Shown here piece after piece: positions 14,892 to 22,499 of a stretch of DNA of 32,537 nucleotides. Source of the DNA: Hydrogenothermaceae bacterium (lineage in GTDB: Bacteria; Aquificota; Aquificia; Aquificales; Hydrogenothermaceae); NCBI GenBank assembly GCA_015519975.1, contig WIAL01000023.1:1-32537 (forward strand), in the 5' to 3' direction. A program made the position numbers and the translations under genes. Position 1 is the stretch's first letter. Every line of letters begins with the position of its first letter. A model generated the notes under the pieces. It worked only from the letters and a program-made list of their open reading frames with translations, had not been told where the DNA came from and searched no databases.

Positions 14892-16289
14892 ATGAAAATA
14901 AATCTCCTGGAATTTAAAATAAAAGATCATCTTTTTGGTATACAGACTAAATATATAAAAAATATATTTGATGTGGATAACATAAAAAAGGCTCCTCTAA
15001 TGCCAGAGTATGTAATAGGATTTACATCCCACGGTAAAGATATATATATTCTCATATGTATCCAAAGTTTACTTGGTCTGTCTAAGGATAAATGTTCACA
15101 GTTTTTAGGTAAAACAGCAATTACGATAGATATTAAAGGAAAACTTTATTCCATTTTAGTAGACGAAATTGTAAAAATACAGGAAATAGAAAAAACAGGT
15201 TCAGATGATGATATTATAAATTTCTATAAAGAACAGGATACAGTTCTTGAAGAAATTACACCTGAATTTTTATCAAAAGTAATAAAAATACCTGCTCTTA
15301 CACACAACTTAGCAAAAAGTAGATCTGTTGAAAACAATGAAAATTATAAAGAACATCAAAAGTCAAAAAGGAAAGAAAAAAATTACCTTATCTTTAACCT
15401 TGACGATAAGCTATTTGCCGTTGAAACAAACTTTGTTAAAAAAGTAGAAACTTTAGAAGGTAAAGAAAAAGTACCTTTAAATGAAAAAGACTGGATAGAT
15501 GGTGTATATATAATAAAAGATACAGCTGTAAAAATAGGTAGCTTTAAAAAGCTTCTAAACATTTCTGGAGAAAATCCACAAACAGTTATACTAATTGAAA
15601 AAGATAAAAAAATCTTTGGAATTGCAGTAGATAGTATTGTTGATATCTATCCAATGGAAGAATCAAATCTTAATAAAAATATAAATAAGGACAGCTTATT
15701 TTCAGGATTTTTTATATATAAAAATAAAACTGTTCCTGTTTTATCTGAAAAGTTTTTAAATGATGCATTTGAAAAATATTCTGTTGAGAGAGCTCTTAAG
15801 GAAGAAACAACTGTAGACAAAAAATCTATACAAAATATGCTTCTGGTAAACATATTAGGTGAAAATTTTGCCCTACCGATGAATAGTTTAGATGAAGTGG
15901 TTGAAATAGATGATCTACATATTTCAACTTACCCATCAGAAAACCCCTACATAAAAGGGTTAGCAACCCGTAAAAGTAATTCATTTTTTGTTTTTTCTTT
16001 AGAACCTTTATTTAAAAAAGAAATGGATCTTTCAAATGAAAACTCAAAAGCACTGGTTATAAAAAAAGATGATAAAAAAACTGCAGTTTTAGTGTCAGAT
16101 ATAGAAGATATTATTTCTCTACCTGAGGAAGAAATAACTTTATTTGAAAACGGTGATCTTTTAATAAAGGGAGCTATTAGAGTAAAAGATGAGATAATTG
16201 ATATTATGAATGTGGAGTGGTTTTTTAAATCCAGTAATGAAAAAGGGATAAATAATGCTAATACCAATAGAGAAACTGAAGAGACTTAG
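14892..16289 (+). CDS. Triple CheW-domain scaffold protein
   Basis: CheW couples receptor tips to the CheA kinase. This 465-residue protein appears to hold three CheW-like domains in a row. The first is about residues 1-110 (LLEFKIKDHLFGIQTKYIK ... ITIDIKGKLYSILVDEI). The second is about 163-295 (LIFNLDDKLFAVETNFV ... KKIFGIAVDSIVDI). The third is about 312-448 (LLVNILGENFALPMNSLDEV ... KKTAVLVSDIEDI). A charged linker at about 140-160 separates the first two. Typical CheW is about 150-170 residues, so the length fits triplication. The domains have diverged from each other. AGGAG precedes the start, and the 3' end overlaps cheR by 35 bases. Confidence 0.85.
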   Translation: MKINLLEFKIKDHLFGIQTKYIKNIFDVDNIKKAPLMPEYVIGFTSHGKDIYILICIQSLLGLSKDKCSQFLGKTAITIDIKGKLYSILVDEIVKIQEIEKTGSDDDIINFYKEQDTVLEEITPEFLSKVIKIPALTHNLAKSRSVENNENYKEHQKSKRKEKNYLIFNLDDKLFAVETNFVKKVETLEGKEKVPLNEKDWIDGVYIIKDTAVKIGSFKKLLNISGENPQTVILIEKDKKIFGIAVDSIVDIYPMEESNLNKNINKDSLFSGFFIYKNKTVPVLSEKFLNDAFEKYSVERALKEETTVDKKSIQNMLLVNILGENFALPMNSLDEVVEIDDLHISTYPSENPYIKGLATRKSNSFFVFSLEPLFKKEMDLSNENSKALVIKKDDKKTAVLVSDIEDIISLPEEEITLFENGDLLIKGAIRVKDEIIDIMNVEWFFKSSNEKGINNANTNRETEET

Positions 16290-17082
16290 AGATTTTATAA
16301 ACAGTAAATTTGGCATTTTTATAGAAGATTTTAAATTAGATAGCATTTATAAAAGAAAATTTGAAAAATTAATGGAAAAGCACGGCTACACTTCTTTTGA
16401 AAATTTTTATAACGACATTATTTTCCGTAAAAATAGTAAACTACACGATGATTTTCTTAACAGTATAACTGTAAATGAAACCTACTTTTTTAGAGAAGAG
16501 TATCAATTTAAAACCCTTATAAATTATGTTTTACTGGAGCTACATTCTCGGAAACCCAGCAATCTACCGATAAATATATTAAGTGCACCTTGTTCTACAG
16601 GTGAAGAAGTTTATAGCATTGCAATTTATATAATGGAAGAAGGCAAAATTATTAACGAAAGAGATATTATGCTTCTTGGTATAGATATAGATAAAGATGC
16701 AATAGAAAAAGCTAAGACAGGCTTATATTCAGAAAGAAGCGTACATAAGATCCCACCTCATATTTTAAATAAATATTTTAGGAAAGTTGGGAAGTACTAT
16801 CAGGTAATTGACACTCTGAGGCAGGCTGTTAATTTTCGCGTTGTCAATGTGCTTGACAGATATGCAATGAAAAAACTTGGAAAGTTTGATGTCATATTTT
16901 CCAGGAACATGCTTATATATTTTGACGATCATAATAAAAGAGAAACAATTTCTATTTTTTATAATATCTTAAATCCAGGAGGATATCTATTTTTAGGGCA
17001 TGCAGAAAAAATACCTTCAGAAATAAAACTTTTTAAACAAATAAAAATAGGAGATATATTCGTATACAGGAAAGATGAATAA
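16255..17082 (+). CDS. cheR: Chemotaxis protein methyltransferase CheR
   Basis: CheR uses S-adenosylmethionine to methylate glutamates on MCP coiled coils. The 275-residue protein matches the family along its length. It has the helical N-terminal domain (1-65), then SITVNETYFFRE (70-81), the SAM-binding LSAPCSTGEEVYSIA (109-123), GIDIDKDAIEKAKTGLYSER, and VIFSRNMLIYFDD (213-225). LNPGGYLFLGHAEKI completes the fold. No C-terminal pentapeptide-binding or TPR extension is present. The start lies inside the end of the triple-CheW gene, indicating coupled translation. The substrate is presumably the double-hairpin receptor encoded upstream. Confidence 0.95.
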   Translation: MLIPIEKLKRLRDFINSKFGIFIEDFKLDSIYKRKFEKLMEKHGYTSFENFYNDIIFRKNSKLHDDFLNSITVNETYFFREEYQFKTLINYVLLELHSRKPSNLPINILSAPCSTGEEVYSIAIYIMEEGKIINERDIMLLGIDIDKDAIEKAKTGLYSERSVHKIPPHILNKYFRKVGKYYQVIDTLRQAVNFRVVNVLDRYAMKKLGKFDVIFSRNMLIYFDDHNKRETISIFYNILNPGGYLFLGHAEKIPSEIKLFKQIKIGDIFVYRKDE

Positions 17083-19555
17083 AATGGATAAAGAAAAACT
17101 TTTAAATATGTGTGTTAAAAATCCTCTTTTTTTAAGAGGAAAAGTTGCGACATTTACTTTAGAAAATAAATACGGTTTTCCGTTGGAAGAATGTTCTTTA
17201 TCTTTTAAAGAAATTCTAAAAGATGAGAGCCCAAAAGGCAAAAAGTTTATTGATTATTTTTATAAAAGTGATAAAAAAGGTTTTTTAACACTGGTAAATG
17301 ATTTTAGAAGTAAGCTTTTGGACCACTGGGAGTTTCCAATTATTAGATTAAAAACTTTAGATGGAAATATCATATATAGTGAAGTACATATTGTACCTAT
17401 TTACGAAGGAAAAAAAATAGTAAAGTTTTTAGGATATCTTATAGATATAACTCCTGAATTTGAAGAAAGAAAACTTCTTATCAAAATGTCACAGCTTGCT
17501 CCTGTAGGGGTTCTTATGCTTAAAGATAATAAAGTTATTTTTTACAATAAAAAACTTCTGGAACTTACAGGCTTAGATGATAATGAAATTAAAAATTTTC
17601 AAATTTTGCTGTCTTCAGTACATCCGGAAGATAGAGATAATTTCATTAAACAACTTGAAAATAAAGATGAAATTGCAAAAATAAGATTTTTGAAAAAAAA
17701 TAGAAAAATAAAATGGCTTCAGGTCCTGTCCAGCAAAATAAATTATAAAAACGATACTTATACAGTATTAATTATTGAAGACATAACTAAGTTGGTAAAA
17801 ATAGAAGGTCTAAAAGATCTACTCTATCATGTTAACAAAATTATTATTACATCTAATTCTCATAAAGAAATATTTAACAAAATCTGCGATTATTTGCCTA
17901 AATTGCCTTTTATAAAAGCTGGCTTTGCAATTTTAGAAGAAAAAAAGTTAACTAAAAGTAAGTGTAAGTATAACCTCAATGAGGAGGAAATCGGTGTATT
18001 TATTAAAAATTTAGATAAATTTAGGAATAGCAAGAATAATATTCTTTACATCAAAGATATAAACACTCACCTAATTTCTGAAGATATAAGGACATTACTT
18101 AAAGAAAAATATCTGAATTCATTTGCTATTTTACCTATAAAGCATAAAGACTTAAATTACTACATATTTCTATTTTTTGAAGAAAGTAGATTCCTTGAAA
18201 ATAAAAATGAATTAGAGATATTAAAAGAAGTAAAAGACGATATAAAATTTGCACTTAAACACATAGACCAGCAAAAAAGGCTGTTTATAAAACAGTATTA
18301 TGATGAAGTAACTGGTCTTGGAAACAGAAACTTTTTCTTAGAGTATTTAAACAAAATAAAACAAGAAAAAAAGAAATTTATTGTTGCTTTCATTGATATT
18401 TACCATTTTAAATATTTAAATGAAAAATACGGTCGTGATTTTGGAGATAAAGTTTTAAGATATATAGGAAAAAATCTTGATAAAGAACTAATGGAAGAGG
18501 ATATTTTTCGTGTAGGTTTTGATGAATTTGCAGTAGTGTCTACAGATAAGGATGAGTATTTTATACTTGATAAAGTTAAACAGGTATTTAAAAATATACA
18601 AATTGATGGAATCCATCTTGATCTTGACTTTAATATGGCATTAATACGATATCCAGATGATGAAACAAACATAGATAAACTTGTAGTAAAACTTGAAAGA
18701 ATGCTTGAAATGGCCCGCAGGAAAGGAAAAGGTGCTGTTGAGATGTTTTCTGAGCATCAATATAAAGAAGTTCACCAAATAATAGAAATAGAAGAGAATC
18801 TTGAAAAAGCTATATTGAATAACCAGCTAAAAATATTTTTACAGCCTATAGTAAATGTACAAAGTAATAGTATTTATGGAGCTGAAGCCCTAATAAGATG
18901 GGTCAAAGAAGATGGAAAGATTATATCTCCTAAAGATTTCATTCCTGTTGCAGAAAGAACAGGGCAGATAAAAGAAATTGATTTATGTATGCTTTTGAAA
19001 GCAAAAGAAGTCGTTGAAAAAGTTAAATATGAGTACGGAAAAGATATAAGTATATCTATTAACCTTACACCGGCTCACATAAAATATATCATTGAGTTTT
19101 TTGAAGGGAAAAATATACCAAAATGCAAAATTGGAACCGATTTTGATTTTTCAAATGTAAAAAATAAATTAGCCTTTGAACTTACAGAAAGACAGTCCAC
19201 GGAAGTATATGAAAGTCGTAAATATCTTAAAAAACTTAAAAAGCTTGGTTTTAAAATCTCTATAGATGATTTTGGAACAGGATACTCTTCATTAAGTTAT
19301 CTTGTAAATCTTGATGTAGATTATATTAAAATAGATATGGAATTTGTACAGAAAATGCTAAAAGATAAAAAAATATATAAACTGGTTCATTCTATAATAG
19401 ATATAGCGCATATTTTTGGACTTAAAACAGTTGCAGAAGGTGTGGAAACAAAAGAGCAGTTAAAAGAGTTAGAAAAATTAAAGTGCGACTATTATCAAGG
19501 ATATCTATTTAGTCCACCGATTCCTGTAGAAGAGTTTCTAAATTTACTAAAATAA
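17075..19555 (+). CDS. PAS-PAS-GAF-GGDEF-EAL protein, probable c-di-GMP phosphodiesterase
   Basis: Domains in the 826-residue protein, by recognition: PAS-like (about 25-125, weak), PAS (137-240, VLMLKDNKVIFYNKKLLELTG), GAF-like (245-395, weak), GGDEF (405-560) and EAL (570-826). The GGDEF signature reads GFDEF (481-485), and the metal-loop phrase DIDHF is DIYHF (441-445), so cyclase activity is doubtful. The EAL site looks complete: Glu604 in EAL, Asn663, Glu702 in ELTE, Asp731/732 in DDFGTGYSS, Lys752, Glu788 in AEGVET, and Gln808. The predicted activity is hydrolysis of c-di-GMP to pGpG, controlled by the sensory modules. No membrane segments. It overlaps cheR by eight bases and lies between cheR and cheB. 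Confidence 0.88.
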   Translation: MNKMDKEKLLNMCVKNPLFLRGKVATFTLENKYGFPLEECSLSFKEILKDESPKGKKFIDYFYKSDKKGFLTLVNDFRSKLLDHWEFPIIRLKTLDGNIIYSEVHIVPIYEGKKIVKFLGYLIDITPEFEERKLLIKMSQLAPVGVLMLKDNKVIFYNKKLLELTGLDDNEIKNFQILLSSVHPEDRDNFIKQLENKDEIAKIRFLKKNRKIKWLQVLSSKINYKNDTYTVLIIEDITKLVKIEGLKDLLYHVNKIIITSNSHKEIFNKICDYLPKLPFIKAGFAILEEKKLTKSKCKYNLNEEEIGVFIKNLDKFRNSKNNILYIKDINTHLISEDIRTLLKEKYLNSFAILPIKHKDLNYYIFLFFEESRFLENKNELEILKEVKDDIKFALKHIDQQKRLFIKQYYDEVTGLGNRNFFLEYLNKIKQEKKKFIVAFIDIYHFKYLNEKYGRDFGDKVLRYIGKNLDKELMEEDIFRVGFDEFAVVSTDKDEYFILDKVKQVFKNIQIDGIHLDLDFNMALIRYPDDETNIDKLVVKLERMLEMARRKGKGAVEMFSEHQYKEVHQIIEIEENLEKAILNNQLKIFLQPIVNVQSNSIYGAEALIRWVKEDGKIISPKDFIPVAERTGQIKEIDLCMLLKAKEVVEKVKYEYGKDISISINLTPAHIKYIIEFFEGKNIPKCKIGTDFDFSNVKNKLAFELTERQSTEVYESRKYLKKLKKLGFKISIDDFGTGYSSLSYLVNLDVDYIKIDMEFVQKMLKDKKIYKLVHSIIDIAHIFGLKTVAEGVETKEQLKELEKLKCDYYQGYLFSPPIPVEEFLNLLK

Positions 19556-19573
19556 AAATCATAAAGGAAAAAA

Positions 19574-20665
19574 ATGAGAAGAAAAAAAGTTTTAATAATC
19601 GATGATTCTGCACTTGTTAGAAGAATTTTAAAAAAGTTTTTAGAAGATCTTGGTCTTGAAGTTGATACTGCAAAAGACGGAGAGGAAGGTATAAAAAAAG
19701 CTCTTGAAAATGACTACGACATAATAACTGTAGATATTGAAATGCCTAAAAAAGGAGGGCTTGATGTAATCAAAGAAATAATGGACAAAAAACCAACCAG
19801 AATTCTCGTCATAAGTGCATATTCAACTGAAGATGCAGAGGTAACGTTGAAAGCTCTTGATTTGGGAGCCCTCGGTTATATTACAAAACCCGGAACACTT
19901 GGAGCAACCCTTCAACAGATAGAAAAAGAGATTAAAGAAAAGATTAAAGAAATCCTTGATGTACCAAAATTTAAAATCTTAATGAATAAAAATAAAGCTT
20001 TAAAATTAAAACAGGACTTTGACAAACTTGATAATTTAAAAATAGAAAATTTTCAGGCAAAAGATGACCTTAAATATGTGCTTATCGGGGCTTCCACAGG
20101 AGGTCCAAGACTAATTGAAACTATCGTAAAAGTATTACCTGAAAACTATCCTTATTCGTTATGCGTTGTTCAACATATGCCTGTAAATTTCACAAAAAAG
20201 TTTGCTGAAAGGCTTGACAGCATAAGTAAACTAAAAGTTGTGGAAGCATCCAACGGAGAAGAAGTTGTTACGGGAAAAGTTATTATAGGAAAAGGAGGCT
20301 GGCATTTACATTTTGCAAGACGCTCTTCAGATAATATGGTAATATGCAAGTTAGCACCAAATACTGCAAAAAGATTTTTTGTCCCTTCTGTGGATGAGAT
20401 GTTTTTTTCTGCTCTTGAAGTTATGAATCCTAAAAACATAATGGCTGTATTGCTTACAGGTATAGGAGATGATGGTGCAGATGGGATGGTTGCATTGAAA
20501 AAAGCAGGAGCGTATACTATTGCTGAGTCAGAAGAAACTGCTATAGTATATGGTATGCCAAAAGAAGCTTATCTTAGAGGTGGTGCAGTGAAAGTACTGC
20601 CGTTTCCAAAAATTGTTGAAGAAATTTTAAAATTCGGGGCTAAAGATGGGGTTCACAGAGTTTAA
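19574..20665 (+). CDS. cheB: CheB, receiver-controlled receptor methylesterase/deamidase
   Basis: CheB removes receptor methyl groups, reversing CheR, and is activated by phosphorylation. The 363-residue protein has an N-terminal receiver domain (1-125) with acidic pair Asp10/Asp11, phospho-acceptor Asp54 in TVDIEMP, Ser81 and Lys105. A linker (130-163) leads to the esterase domain with catalytic triad Ser174 in GASTGG, His201 in VVQHMP, and Asp300 in TGIGDDGADGM. All key residues are present, so both halves should be active. Phosphorylation needs a CheA kinase, which is not encoded in the window. AAGGAAA precedes the start. Confidence 0.96.
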   Translation: MRRKKVLIIDDSALVRRILKKFLEDLGLEVDTAKDGEEGIKKALENDYDIITVDIEMPKKGGLDVIKEIMDKKPTRILVISAYSTEDAEVTLKALDLGALGYITKPGTLGATLQQIEKEIKEKIKEILDVPKFKILMNKNKALKLKQDFDKLDNLKIENFQAKDDLKYVLIGASTGGPRLIETIVKVLPENYPYSLCVVQHMPVNFTKKFAERLDSISKLKVVEASNGEEVVTGKVIIGKGGWHLHFARRSSDNMVICKLAPNTAKRFFVPSVDEMFFSALEVMNPKNIMAVLLTGIGDDGADGMVALKKAGAYTIAESEETAIVYGMPKEAYLRGGAVKVLPFPKIVEEILKFGAKDGVHRV

Positions 20666-21257
20666 AGAAAATAAACCTGTAAGATTTAAAGAGTTTGATG
20701 AAGCTAGAGTGTATATTGAAAATATGTTTTTAAATAAAGAACTTACTTATGAAGCTGTAGATTATATGATAAAACACAAAGAATATTATTTTTTATTAAA
20801 GAATCTTATTAAACAATTTGCCAATTCACGGGAAGGAAACAGAGAACTTTTTGATTACATATTTTTAAGAATAGATGAATGCCCCAAAAGAAAAGAAGAT
20901 ATAGAGCTTTATAAGAAAATCATACACTCAAAAAATAAAGATCTAAAAGAATCTTTTTTAGAATTTGCAAAAAAATGTGCAGAAGAATTCAAAGAAATGG
21001 CAAAGAATTTTTTGGAAAGTGAAGATAAACTGGATAATTTCTTTGGATTTTGTATTTTAATTCATTTATACGATGATGAAGTAAAGAAAATTCTAGAAAA
21101 GTATATTTTAAACACATCAAATGAACAGCAAATTAAAGAGTTTCTTGACTATTTATACTTTTATGGAACAGAAGAAAACAAAGAATGCTTAAAACAAATT
21201 AGAGAAAGATATCCTAAATTTCAGGAATATATAGACAATATCCTAAAATCAATATAA
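20646..21257 (+). CDS. All-helical protein of unknown function in the chemosensory operon
   Basis: I do not recognise this 203-residue protein. It is predicted to be almost entirely helical, acidic/basic-rich and cytoplasmic. Repeated helical units with hydrophobic spacing (YYFLLKNLIKQFANSREGNR; DNFFGFCILIHLYDDEVKK; EFLDYLYFYGTEENKECLKQ) recall HEAT/ARM-type repeat proteins used for protein binding. The start ATG lies 20 bases inside the end of cheB, implying tight co-expression. HEAT-like proteins accompany some other chemosensory operons, so an adaptor role is possible. This is inference only. Confidence 0.75.
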   Translation: MGFTEFKENKPVRFKEFDEARVYIENMFLNKELTYEAVDYMIKHKEYYFLLKNLIKQFANSREGNRELFDYIFLRIDECPKRKEDIELYKKIIHSKNKDLKESFLEFAKKCAEEFKEMAKNFLESEDKLDNFFGFCILIHLYDDEVKKILEKYILNTSNEQQIKEFLDYLYFYGTEENKECLKQIRERYPKFQEYIDNILKSI

Positions 21258-21272
21258 ATCAAAGGAAAAGTA

Positions 21273-22499
21273 ATGAAAATAATTATAGAAAAAATTGTAT
21301 TTGGTGGAAAAGGGTTATCTAAATTTAATGGAAAAGTTTGTTTTATCCCATTTACCTTGCCTGAAGAAGTTGTTGAGGTTGAGATAAAAGAAGAAAAAAA
21401 GAATATTTGCGAAGGTTTTCCTGTAAATGTTTTGGAAAAAAGTCCGTATAGGATAGAGCCAAAATGTAAGTATTATATGCAGTGCGGTGGATGCGATTTT
21501 CAGCATATAAAATATGAAAAACAGGTTAAGATAAAAAAGGAAATTTTAGAAGAAACACTTGAAAGAATAGGTAAAATAAAGAAAAACGTAGACAAAGCAA
21601 TCCCATCCGAAAATCCCTTTAACTATAGAAATAGAGTTCAATTTAAATTTGACGGCCAAAATTTTGGATTTTATAAATTAAAAACAAATGAAGTAGTTGA
21701 TATTGAAAGCTGTGATATAGCTGAGGAAAATATAAATAATCTAATACCTACACTTAAAAATTTTGCAAAAAATCATCCTCAAGTTGAAGAACTGCATGTT
21801 TTTTATCCTCCTGAAAATAAACCTACATTAAAGATTGTTTTAAAAGAAAATTCCTTTGTAGATATCGAAAGTCTATTAAATACATTTGCAGGTATTGGAA
21901 TCTACGCTGGAAATAAACGAATAAAACTCGAAGGTAAGTCTTTTACTTTTTATAGGGTAGGTAAGTTTAACTATAGAGTAAGTATTGATTCATTCTTTCA
22001 GGTAAACAAGTTTCAGATAGAAAATATTGTAGATGAAGTAATTTCAGAAATTCCTAAAAATAGCCAGTGTATCGGTGATATTTACTGTGGTGTTGGACTT
22101 TTTACTCTTCCTACATCAAAAAAGGCAAAGAAAGTTTTTGGAATTGAAGCGTCAAAGTCTGCTGTTAAAGACGCACAGTATAATGTAAAAGTTCATAATA
22201 TTGGAAACGTAAAGTTTTATCAAAAAGTAGTTGAAAAATCTGCAGATATTATTTTTGGCTATAGTCCAGATACTTTAATTTTTGACCCTCCAAGAACAGG
22301 TATTCCGAAAAATATAATTCAAAAGTTACTGCAGTTAAAATCCTTAAAAAGGATAATTTATGTTTCCTGCAACCCTTCAACTGCTGCAAGGGACATTAAC
22401 CTACTCTCAGAAAAGTTTGAACTAAAAAAAGCTAAACTTATAGATATGTTCCCACAAACTCATCATATAGAAAGTATTTTTGTTTTAGATAAAATTTAA
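21273..22499 (+). CDS. RlmD/TrmA-family RNA uracil-C5 methyltransferase
   Basis: The enzyme transfers a methyl group from S-adenosylmethionine to C5 of a uridine in rRNA or tRNA. The 408-residue protein has an N-terminal TRAM-type beta domain (1-60). An iron-sulfur cluster site follows, Cys65-x5-Cys71-x2-Cys74 plus Cys147, as in E. coli RlmD. SAM-binding GDIYCGVGLFTLP is at 268-280 and IFDPPRTGIP at 336-345. The catalytic nucleophile is Cys366 in IIYVSCNPSTAARDI, and Glu400 is in QTHHIES. Whether the target is 23S rRNA U1939-like or tRNA U54 cannot be decided. It is last in the operon, 15 bases after the helical protein. Its stop directly abuts the dnaE stop. Confidence 0.92.
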   Translation: MKIIIEKIVFGGKGLSKFNGKVCFIPFTLPEEVVEVEIKEEKKNICEGFPVNVLEKSPYRIEPKCKYYMQCGGCDFQHIKYEKQVKIKKEILEETLERIGKIKKNVDKAIPSENPFNYRNRVQFKFDGQNFGFYKLKTNEVVDIESCDIAEENINNLIPTLKNFAKNHPQVEELHVFYPPENKPTLKIVLKENSFVDIESLLNTFAGIGIYAGNKRIKLEGKSFTFYRVGKFNYRVSIDSFFQVNKFQIENIVDEVISEIPKNSQCIGDIYCGVGLFTLPTSKKAKKVFGIEASKSAVKDAQYNVKVHNIGNVKFYQKVVEKSADIIFGYSPDTLIFDPPRTGIPKNIIQKLLQLKSLKRIIYVSCNPSTAARDINLLSEKFELKKAKLIDMFPQTHHIESIFVLDKI

